Shown: one piece after another, positions 52,193 to 63,247 of the stretch
Position numbering within the stretch: the first letter of the stretch is position 1
Layout of the letters: every line of letters begins with the position of its first letter
Origin: Delphinus delphis
Taxonomy: Eukaryota > Chordata > Mammalia > Artiodactyla > Delphinidae
Length of the DNA stretch: 64,000 nt
Assembly (NCBI RefSeq): GCF_949987515.2
Contig: NW_027192673.1
Coordinates: 1,545,001-1,609,000 of the forward strand
Reading direction: 5' to 3'
The notes under the pieces: generated by a model
Database searches by the model: none
The model's input: the letters and a program-made list of their open reading frames with translations, nothing else
What the model was told of the DNA's origin: nothing
Translations under genes and position numbers: made by a program

Positions 52193-53772
52193 AAGTCATA
52201 TTGCATGGTACCCATTACACGGGTCTCAACTCTCCAGGTTTAAGGTATTCTTCCTTCAGCTTAAACATGCATGTGGAACACAGAGTATGATCAACCATGT
52301 GAACGGGAGACGTGTTCAAATATGTCTCAGTTTTCCTCCCCTGGTACTCGGGTGCAACATTCCAGACGCTTTACTAACACTCTCCCGACTTGGAGAGTCA
52401 GTCCCTTTAACCTCCTGTTTGGCCCAGTTTGCAATTTCTGCGGAAGATGAACAGGAATAGCGAGAACCAATGAGAGGCTAGCTGGAGGTGTCTGGACGGG
52501 CAAATTTAACTCTCATTTCCCACCAGGAAGAGGAATTAACCAAAGGCTCAGCATGCCGGGCCTGAACCAGATTAGGGCCTGAAGCCATCCTGCGGTGTTG
52601 CATCCAGGTCACAAGAAAGCGAGTTGAAGAAAGGAGCTCAGGGGCACTGTAATTCACAAAACTGCAGAGTTATAAATGACAGCTATCGTCCAAAAATAGA
52701 CTGAAGTTAGGCTGCCAAGAGGACTTGAAAGCGGGGCAGAATTGCAGGAAACCGATTTCAGGAGGTAGACTGGAATTGCATTGAAAGCATAGGAAAAGAG
52801 GCAGAACGTCCACAATGATGCACTTGGCCAAAAAGGGCGTATGCGTTTTTTCCTGAATATATTCAGGAAAAAACGCATACGCCCTTTTTGGCCAACCAAG
52901 CAAGCTTGCAAAGGAAATCTGCACTACAATGAAGTCTCACTTCCCCCCGGTCAAAAGGGCCATCTGAAAAAAGTGTAAAATCCAGAAAGGCAGGACAGGC
53001 CATGGAGAACTGGGAGCCTTGTTATGCTGATGGGCGGGATGTAAATTGCCAACAACCACTCGGGAGAAGTGTATGGTGTTTCCTGAAACATCTAAAAAAC
53101 AAAGCAACAGAACCTAGGGCACTTCCACTTATGGTCCTATAGCTTAGGGAAATTAAAATCAAAAAGACACAGCCACCCCAAAGTTTGGAACGGCTCTGTT
53201 TACAAGAACCTCGTTTACAGTACAAGTTCAACATCGCAGAAAGTGAAAAATGGATAAAGAAGTTGTGGTATTTACTTACAAAGCAATATCACTCAGCAAT
53301 GAAATCTGTGTCATCAGGCCCTTAGCAGCACAATGAGTGGATTCAGGTATGATGATTCTAACTGAAATAAGTCACACAGAAAAAGAAACATCATAAGATA
53401 TCAGTAATACACGGAATGTAAACTTGGCTACACAGGAACTGAATTACAGAACAGAACAGGGTCTCAAATTTAGAAAACCAACTTATGCTTGCTTAAGGGG
53501 AAAGGTGAGTTGGGGTCCTGCATAAAACCAGAGATTGAAATGAGCACAGATAAAGTTCCTTAAGCCAAATATGGAATAGACAAGAGCTACTCCTTGCTCA
53601 ACGAAATGGACTCAACACCGCATATTAAACGCCTAAGAATGTACCTGACTAGTAAGTATCTTAAAACCTATAGATTGCTATGTCTCCGAAAGAGAATCAA
53701 GCATGTGTACAGGGGCATAAACGCAGCAGTGATAGGATTGGAGAGGTTCGGTGAGCAAATGAAGACCCTTTG
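52193..53772 (+). repeat. Satellite unit m34, 1,580 bp
   Basis: Palindrome 52824-52895, perfect. Front like m26/m30; from about 52,550 other variants (ttgcatccagg, caaaactgcag, gaagttagg). Confidence 0.92.
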
Positions 53773-55352
53773 AAGTCATATTGCATGGTACCCATTCCAC
53801 GGGTTTCAACTACCCAGGTTTTAGGTATTCTTCCTTCAGCTAAAACATGCATGTGGAACCCAGAGTATGATCAACCATGTGATCGGGAGACGTGTTCAAA
53901 TATGTCTCAGTTTTCCTCCCCTGGTACTCGGGTGCAACATTCCAGACGCTTTACTAACACTCTCCCCACTTGGAGAGTCAGCGCCTTTAACCTCCTGTTT
54001 GGCCCAGTTTGCAATTTCTGCGGAAGATGAACAGGAATAGCGAGAACCAATGAGAGGCTAGCTGGAGGTGTCTGGACGGGCAAATTTAACTCTCATTTCC
54101 CACCAGGAGGAGGAAATAAACAAAGGCTCAGCGTGCCGTGCCGGAACCAGATTAGGGCCTGAAGCCATCCTGCGGTGTTGCGGCCAGCTGAAAAGTAAGC
54201 GAGTTGAAGAAAGGAGCTCAGGGGCACTGTAATTCACAAACCTGCAGAGTTATAAATGACAGCTATCGTCCAAAAATAGACTGAAGTAAGGCTGCCAAGA
54301 GGACTTGAAAGCGGGGCAGAATTGCAGGAAACCGATTGCAGGAGGTAGACTGGAATTGCATTGAAAGCATAGGAAAAGAGGCAGAACGTCCACAATGATG
54401 CACTTGGCCAAAAAGGGCGTATGCGTTTTTTCCTGAATATATTCAGGAAAAAACGCATACGCCCTTTTTGGCCAACCAAGCAAGCTTGCAAAGGAAATCT
54501 GCACTACAATGAAGTCTCACTTCCCCCCGGTCAAAAGGGCCATCTGAAAAAAGTGTAAAATCCAGAAAGGCAGGACAGGCCATGGAGAACTGGGAGCCTT
54601 GTTATGCTGATGGGCGGGATGTAAATTGCCAACAGACACTCGGGAGAAGTGTATGGTGTTTCCTGAAACATCTAAAACACAAAGCAACAGAGCCTAGGGT
54701 ACTGCCACTTATGGTCCTATAGCTTAGGGAAATTAAAATCAAAAAGACACAGCCACCCCAAAGTTTGGGACGCCTCTGTTTACAAGAACCTCATTTACAG
54801 TACAAGTTCAACACCGCAGAATGTGAAAAATGGATAAAGAAGTTGTGGTATTTACTTACAAAGCAATATCACTCAGCAATGAAATCTATGTCATCAGGCC
54901 CTTAGCAGAACAATGAGTGGATTCAGGTATGATGATTCTAACTGAAATAAGTCACACAGAAAAAGAAACATCATAAGATATCAGTAATACACGGAATGTA
55001 AACTTGGCTACACAGGAACTGAATTACAGAACAGAACAGGTTCTCAAATTTAGAAAACCAACTTATGCTTGCTTAAGGGTAAAGGTGAGGTGGGGTGCTG
55101 CATAAAACCAGAGATTGAAATGAGCACAGATAAAGTTCCTTAAGTCAAATATGGAATAGACAAGAGCTACTCCTTGCTCAACGAAATGGACTCAACACCG
55201 CATATTAAACGCCTAAGAATGTACCTGACTAGTAAGTATCGTAAAACCTATGGATTGCTATGTCTCCAAAAGAGAATCAAGCATGTGTACAGGGGCATAA
55301 ACGCAGCAGTGATAGGATTGGAGAGGTTCGGTGAGCAAATGAAGACCCTTTG
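53773..55352 (+). repeat. Satellite unit m35, 1,580 bp
   Basis: Palindrome 54404-54475, perfect. m1-like front (ggttttaggt, cccagag). Private ccagctgaaaagtaag and gattgcagg. Confidence 0.92.
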
Positions 55353-56930
55353 AAGTCATATTGCATGGTACCCATTACACGGGTCTCAACTCTCCAGGTT
55401 TAAGGTATTCTTCCTTCAGCTAAAACATGCATGTGGAACCCAAGTATGATCAACCATGTGAACGGGAGACGTGTTCAAATATGTCTCAGTTTTCCTCCCC
55501 TGGTACTCGGGTGCAACATTCCAGATGCTTTACTAACACGCTCCCGACTTGGAGAGTCAGTCCCTTTAACCTCCTGTTTGGCCCAGTTTGCAATTTCTGC
55601 GGAAGATGAACAGGAATAGCGAGAACCAATGAGAGGCTAGCTGGAGGTGTCTGGACGGGCAATTTAACTCTCATTTCCCACCAGGAAGAGGAAATAACCA
55701 AAGGCTCAGCGTGCCGTACCGGAACCAGATTAGGGCCTGAAGCCATCCTGCGGTGTTGCGGCCAGCTCAAAAGAAAACGAGTTGAAGAAAGGAGCTCAGG
55801 GGCACTGTAATTCACAAACCTGCAGAGTTATAAATGACAGCTATCGTCCAAAAATAGACTGAAGTAAGGCTGCCAAGAGGACTTGAAAGCGGGGCAGAAT
55901 TGCAGGAAACCGATTTCAGGAGGTAGACTGGAATTGCATTGAAAGCATAGGAAAAGAGGCAGAACGTCCACAATGATGCACTTGGCCAAAAAGGGCGTAT
56001 GCGTTTTTTCCTGAATATATTCAGGAAAAAACGCATACGCCCTTTTTGGCCAACCCAGCAAGCTTGCAAAGGAAATCTGCACTACAATGAAGTCTCACTT
56101 CCCCCCGGTCAAAAGGGCCATCTGAAAAAAGTGTAAAATACAGAAAGGCAGGACAGGCCATGGAGAACTGGGAGCCTTGTTATGCTGATGGGCGGGATGT
56201 AAATTGCCAACAGACACTCGGGAGAAGTGTATGGTGTTTCCTGAAACATCTAAAAAACAAAGCAACAGAGCCTAGGGCACTGCCACTTATGGTCCTATAG
56301 CTTAGGGAAATTAAAATCAAAAAGACACAGCCACCCCAAAGTTTGGGACGCCTCTGTTTACAACAACCTCGTTTACAGTACAAGTTCAACATCGCAGAAA
56401 GTGAGAAATGGATAAAGAAGTTGTGGTATTTACTTACAAAGGAATATCACTCAGCAATGAAATCTATGTCATCAGGCCCTTAGCATCACAATGAGTGGAT
56501 TCAGGTATGATGATTCTAACTGAAATAAGTCACACAGAAAAAGAAACATCATAAGATATCAGTAATACACGGAATGTAAACTTGGCTACACAGGAACTGC
56601 ATTCCAAAACAGAAAAGGGTCTCAAATTTAGAAAACCAACTTATGCTTGCTTAAGGGTAAAGGTGAGTTGGGGTGCTGCATAAAACCAGAGATTGAAATG
56701 AGCACAGATAAAGTTCCTTAAGCCAAATATGGAATAGACAAGAGCTACTCCTTGCTCAACGAAATGGACTCAACACCCCATATTAAACGCCTAAGAATGT
56801 ACCTGACTAGTAAGTATCTTAAAACCTATGGATTGCTATGTCTCCGAAAGAGAATCAAGCATGTGTACAGGGGCATAAACGCAGCAGTGATAGGATTGGA
56901 GAGGTTCGGTGAGCAAATGAAGACCCTTTG
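55353..56930 (+). repeat. Satellite unit m36, 1,578 bp
   Basis: Palindrome 55982-56053, perfect. cccaag deletion and a 1-bp deletion at acgggcaatttaac (about 55655). acacgctcccgac shared with m29/m33. Confidence 0.92.
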
Positions 56931-58508
56931 AAGTCATGTTGCATGGTACCCATTCCACAGGTTTCAACTACCCAGGTTTAAGGTATTCTTCCTTCAGCTA
57001 AAACATGCATGTGGAACCTAGAGTATGATCAACCATGTGATCAGGAGACGTGTTCAAATATGTCTCAGTTTTCCTCCCCTGGTACTCGGGTGCAACATTC
57101 CAGACGCTTTACTAACACTCTCCCCACTTGGAGAGTCAGTCTCTTTAACCTCCTGTTTGGCCCAGTTTGCAATTTCTGCGGAAGATGAACAGGAATAGCG
57201 AGAACCAATGAGAGGCTAGCTGGAGGTGTCTGGACGGGCAAATTTAACTCTCATTTCCCACCAGGAAGAGGAATTAACCAAAGGCTCAGCATGCCGGGCC
57301 GGAACCAGATTAGGGCCTGAAGCCATCCTGCGGTGTTGCGGCCAGGTCACAAGAAAGCGAGTTGAAGAAAGGAGCTCAGGGGCACTGGAATTCACAAACC
57401 TGCAGAGTTATAAATGACAGCTATCGTCCAAAAATAGACTGAAGTAAGGCTGCCAAGAGGACTTGAAAGCGGGGCAGAATTGCAGGAAACCGATTTCAGG
57501 AGGTAGACTGGAATTGCATTGAAAGCATAGGAAAAGAGGCAGAACGTCCACAATGATGCACTTGGCCAAAAAGGGCGTATGCGTTTTTTCCTGAATATAA
57601 TCAGGAAAAAACGCATACGCCCTTTTTGGCCAACCAAGCAAGCTTGCAAAGGAAATCTGCACTACAATGAAGTCTCACTTCCCCCCGGTCAAAAGGGCCA
57701 TCTGAAAAAAGTGTAAAATCCAGAAAGGCAACAGGCCATTGAGAACTGGGAGCCTTGTTATGCTGATGGGCGGGATGTAAATTGCCAACAGACACTTGGG
57801 AGAAGTGTATGGTGTTTCCTGAAACATCTAAAAAACAAAGCAACAGAGCCTAGGGCACTTCCACTTATGGTCCTATAGCTTAGGGAAATTAAAATCAAAA
57901 AGACACAGCCACCCCAAAGTTTGGAACGGCTCTGTTTACAAGAACCTCGTTTACAGTACAAGTTCAACATCGCAGAAAGTGAAAAATGGATAAAGAACTT
58001 GTGGTACTTACGTACAATGCAGTATCACTCAGCAATGAAATCTATGTCATCAGGCCCGTAGCAGCATAATGAGTAGATTCAGGTACGATGATTCTAACTG
58101 AAATAAGTCACACAGAAAAAGAAACATCATAAGATATCACTAATACACCGAATGTAAACTTGGCTACACAGGAACTGAATTACAGAACAGAACAGGGTCT
58201 CAAATTTAGAAAACCAACTTATGCTTGCTTAAGGGTAAAGGTGAGTTGGGGTGCTGCATAAAACCAGAGATTGAAATGAGCACAGATAAAGTTCCTTAAG
58301 CCAAATATGGAATAGACAAGAGCTACTCCTTGCTCAACGAAATGGACTCAACACCGCATATTAAACGCCTAAGAATGTACCTGACTAGTAAGTATCTTAA
58401 AACCTATAGATTGCTATGTCTCCGAAAGAGAATCAAGCATGTGTACAGGGGCATAAACGCAGCAGTGATAGGATTGGAGAGGTTTGGTGAGCAAATGAAG
58501 ACCCTTTG
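56931..58508 (+). repeat. Satellite unit m37, 1,578 bp
   Basis: Palindrome 57562-57633 with one centre change (tataatcagg, also in m28/m32). 2-bp deletion at aaaggcaacagg (about 57725). L1-closer variant at about 57996. Confidence 0.92.
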
Positions 58509-60088
58509 AAGTCATATTGCATGGTACCCATTCCACGGGTTTCAACTACCCAGGTTTTAGGTATTCTTCCTTCAGCTAAAACATGCATGTGGAACCCAGA
58601 GTATGATCAACCATGTGATCGGGAGACGTGTTCAAATATGTCTCAGTTTTCCTCCCCTGGTACTCAGGTGCAACATTCCAGACGCTTTACTAACACTCTC
58701 CCCACCTGGAGAGTCAGCGCCTTTAACCTCCTGTTTGGCCCAGTTTGCAATTTCTGCGGAAGATGAACAGGAATAGCGAGAACCAATGAGAGGCTAGCTG
58801 GAGGTGTCTGGACGGGCAAATTTAACTCTCATTTCCCACCAGGAGGAGGAAATAACCAAAGGTTCAGCGTGCCGTGCCAGAACCAGATTAGGGCCTGAAG
58901 CCATCCTGCGGTGTTGCGGCCAGGTCACAAGAAAGCGAGTTGAAGAAAGGAGCTCAGGGGCACTGTAATTCACAAACCTGCAGAGTTATAAATGACAGCT
59001 ATCGTCCAAAAATAGACTGAAGTAAGGCTGCCAAGAGGACTTGAAAGCGGGGCAGAATTGCAGGAAACCGATTTCAGGAGGTAGACTGGAATTGCATTGA
59101 AAGCATAGGAAAAGAGGCAGAACGTCCACAATGATGCACTTGGCCAAAAAGGGCGTATGCGTTTTTTCCTGAATATATTCAGGAAAAACCGCATACGCCC
59201 TTTTTGGCCAACCAAGCAAGCTTGCAAAGGAAATCTGCACTACAATGAAGTCTCACTTCCCCCCGGTCAAAAGGGCCATCTGAAAAACGTGTAACATCCA
59301 GAAAGGCAGGACAGGCCATGGAGAACTGGGAGCCTTGTTATGCTGATGGGTGGGATGTAAATTGCCAACAACCACTCGGGAGAAGTGTATGGTGTTTCCT
59401 GAAACATCTAAAAAACAAAGCAACAGAGCCTAGGGCACTGCCACTTATGGTCCTATAGCTTAGGGAAATTAAAATCAAAAAGACACAGCCACCCCAAAGT
59501 TTGGGACGCCTCTGTTTACAACAACCTCGTTTACAGTACAAGTTCAACATCGCAGAAAGTGAAAAATGGATAAAGAAGTTGTGGTATTTACTTACAAAGC
59601 AATATCACTCAGCAATGAAATCTATGTCATCAGGCCCTTAGCATCACAATGAGTGGATTCAGGTATGATGATTCTAACTGAAATAAGTCACACAGAAAAA
59701 GAAACATCATAAGATATCAGTAATACACGGAATGTAAACTTGGCTACACAGGAACTGAATTACAGAACAGAACAGGGTCTCAAATTTAGAAAACCAACTT
59801 ATGCTTGCTTAAGGGTAAAGGTGAGTTGGGGTGCTGCATAAAACCAGAGATTGAAATGAGCACAGATAAAGTTCCTTAAGTCAAATATGGAATAGACAAG
59901 AGCTACTCCTTGCTCAACGAAATGGACTCAACACCGCATATTAAACGCCTAAGACTGTACCTGACTAGTAAGTATCGTAAAACCTATGGATTGCTATGTC
60001 TCCAAAAGAGAATCAAGCATGTGTACAGGGGCATAAATGCAGCAGTGATAGGATTGGAGAGGTTCGGTGAGCAAATGAAGACCCTTTG
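58509..60088 (+). repeat. Satellite unit m38, 1,580 bp
   Basis: Palindrome 59140-59211 with one right-arm change (aaaaaccgcat). tactcaggtgc and ccacctggag; duplicated as m40. Confidence 0.92.
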
Positions 60089-61667
60089 AAGTCATATTGC
60101 ATGGTACCCATTACACGGGTCTCAACTCTCCCGGTTTAAGGTATTCTTCCTTCAGCTAAAACATGCATGTGGAACCCAAGTATGATCAACCATGTGAACG
60201 GGAGACGTGTTCAAATATGTCTCAGTTTTCCTCCCCTGGTACTCGGGTGCAACATTCCAGACGCTTTACTAACACTCTCCCCACTTGGAGAGTCAGCGCC
60301 TTTAACCTCCTGTTTGGCCCAGTTTGCAATTTCTGCGGAAGATGAACAGGAATAGCGAGAACCAATGAGAGGCTAGCTGGAGGTGTCTGGACGGGCAAAT
60401 TTAACACTCATTTCCCACCAGGAAGAGGAAATAACCAAAGGCTCAGCGTGCCGTACCGGAACCAGATTAGGGCCTGAAGCCATCCTGCGGTGTTGCGGCC
60501 AGCTCAAAAGAAAGCGAGTTGAAGAAAGGAGCTCAGGGACACTGTAATTCACAAACCTGCAGAGTTATAAATGACAGCTATCGTCCAAAAATAGACTGAA
60601 GTAAGGCTGCCAAGTGGACTTGAAAGCGGGGCAGAATTGCAGGAAACCGATTTCAGGAGGTAGACTGGAATTGCATTGAAAGCATAGGAAAAGAGGCAGA
60701 ACGTCCACAATGATGCACTTGGCCAAAAAGGGCGTATGCGTTTTTTCCTGAATATATTCAGGAAAAAACGCATACGCCCTTTTTGGCCAACCAAGCAAGC
60801 TTGCAAAGGAAATGTGCACTACAATGAAGTCTCACTTCCCCCCGGTCAAAAGGGCCATCTGAAAAAAGTGTAAAATCCAGAAAGGCAGGACAGGCCATGG
60901 AGAACTGGGAGCCTTGTTATGCTGATGGGCGGGATGTAAATTGCCAACAGACACTCTGGATAAGTGTATGGTGTTTCCTGAAACATCGAAAAAACAAAAC
61001 AACAGAGTCTAGGGCACTTCCACTTATGGTCCTATAGCTTAGGGAAATTAAAATCAAAAAGACACAGCCACCCCAAAGTTTGGAACGGCTCTGTTTACAA
61101 GAACCTCGTTAACACTACAAGTTCAACATAAAAGAAAGTGAAAAATGGATAAAGAAGTTGTGGTATTTACTTACAAAGCAATATCACTCAGCAATGAAAT
61201 CTGTGTCATCAGGCCCTTAGCAGCACAATGAGTGGATTCAGGTATGATGATTCTAACTGAAATAAGTCACACAGAAAAAGAAACATCATAAGATATCAGT
61301 AATACACGGAATGTAAACTTGGCTACACAGGAACTGAATTACAGAACAGAACAGGGTCTCAAATTTAGAAAACCAACTTATGCTTGCTTAAGGGTAAAGG
61401 TGAATTGGGGTGCTGCATAAAACCAGAGATTGAAATGAGCACAGATAAAGTTCCTTAAGTCAAATATGGAATAGACAAGAGCTACTCCTTGCTCAACGAA
61501 ATGGACTCAACACCCCATATTAAACGCCTAAGAATGTACCTGACTAGTAAGTATCTTAAAACCTATGGATTGCTATGTCTCCGAAAGAGAATCAAGCATG
61601 TGTACAGGGGCATAAACGCAGCAGTGATAGGATTGGAGAGGTTCGGTGAGCAAATGAAGACCCTTTG
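60089..61667 (+). repeat. Satellite unit m39, 1,579 bp
   Basis: Palindrome 60719-60790, perfect. Private ctctggataagtg, cgttaacactac and acataaaagaaag; aaacaaaacaacagagtc is shared with m24. Confidence 0.92.
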
Positions 61668-63247
61668 AAGTCATATTGCATGGTACCCATTCCACAGGTT
61701 TCAACTACCCAGGTTTTAGGTATTCTTCCTTCAGCTAAAACATGCATGTGGAACCTAGAGTATGATCAACCATGTGATCAGGAGACGTGTTCAAATATGT
61801 CTCAGTTTTCCTCCCCTGGTACTCAGGTGCAACATTCCAGACGCTTTACTAACACTCTCCCCACCTGGAGAGTCAGCGCCTTTAACCTCCTGTTTGGCCC
61901 AGTTTGCAATTTCTGCGGAAGATGAACAGGAATAGCGAGAACCAATGAGAGGCTAGCTGGAGGTGTCTGGACGGGCAAATTTAACTCTCATTTCCCACCA
62001 GGAGGAGGAAATAACCAAAGGTTCAGCGTGCCGTGCCAGAACAAGATTAGGGCCTGAAGCCATCCTGCGGTGTTGCGGCCAGGTCACAAGAAAGCGAGTT
62101 GAAGAAAGGAGCTCAGGGGCACTGTAATTCACAAACCTGCAGAGTTATAAATGACAGCTATCGTCCAAAAATAGACTGAAGTAAGGCTGCCAAGAGGACT
62201 TGAAAGCGGGGCAGAATTGCAGGAAACCGATTTCAGGAGGTAGACTGGAATTGCATTGAAAGCATAGGAAAAGAGGCAGAACGTCCACAATGATGCACTT
62301 GGCCAAAAAGGGCGTATGCGTTTTTTCCTGAATATATTCAGGAAAAACCGCATACGCCCTTTTTGGCCAACCAAGCAAGCTTGCAAAGGAAATCTGCACT
62401 ACAATGAAGTCTCACTTCCCCCCGGTCAAAAGGGCCATCTGAAAAACGTGTAACATCCAGAAAGGCAGGACAGGCCATGGAGAACTGGGAGCCTTGTTAT
62501 GCTGATGGGCGGGATGTAAATTGCCAACAACCACTCGGGAGAAGTGTATGGTGTTTCCTGAAACATCTAAAAAACAAAGCAACAGAGCGTAGGGCACTGC
62601 CACTTATGGTCCTATAGCTTAGGGAAATTAAAATCAAAAAGACACAGCCACCCCAAAGTTTGGGACGCCTCTGTTTACAACAACCTCGTTTACAGTACAA
62701 GTTCAACATCGCAGAAAGTGAAAAATGGATAAAGAAGTTGTGGTATTTACTTACAAAGCAATATCACTCAGCAATGAAATCTATGTCATCAGGCCCTTAG
62801 CATCACAATGAGTGGATTCAGGTATGATGATTCTAACTGAAATAAGTCACACAGAAAAAGAAACATCATAAGATATCAGTAATACACGGAATGTAAACTT
62901 GGCTACACAGGAACTGAATTACAGAACAGAACAGGGTCTCAAATTTAGAAAACCAACTTATGCTTGCTTAAGGGTAAAGGTGAGTTGGGGTGCTGCATAA
63001 AACCAGAGATTGAAATGAGCACAGATAAAGTTCCTTAAGTCAAATATGGAATAGACAAGAGCTACTCCTTGCTCAACGAAATGGACTCAACACCGCATAT
63101 TAAACGCCTAAGACTGTACCTGACTAGTAAGTATCGTAAAACCTATGGATTGCTATGTCTCCAAAAGAGAATCAAGCATGTGTACAGGGGCATAAATGCA
63201 GCAGTGATAGGATTGGAGAGGTTCGGTGAGCAAATGAAGACCCTTTG
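61668..63247 (+). repeat. Satellite unit m40 (m37/m38 mosaic), 1,580 bp
   Basis: Palindrome 62299-62370 with the m38 change. Front alternates: ccacaggtttc (m37), ggttttaggt (m38), cctagag and gatcagg (m37), then m38-type from tactcaggtgc (about 61820). Confidence 0.9.

Larger units (their letters stand above)
58509..61667 (+). repeat. Dimer higher-order repeat, copy a (m38-m39)
   Basis: m38 and m40 share tactcaggtgc, ccacctggagag, gaaaaacgtgtaacatcc and the same palindrome substitution (aaaaaccgcat). m39 and m41 share ctctcccggttt and aaatgtgcac. The period is 3,159 bp. Confidence 0.85.
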
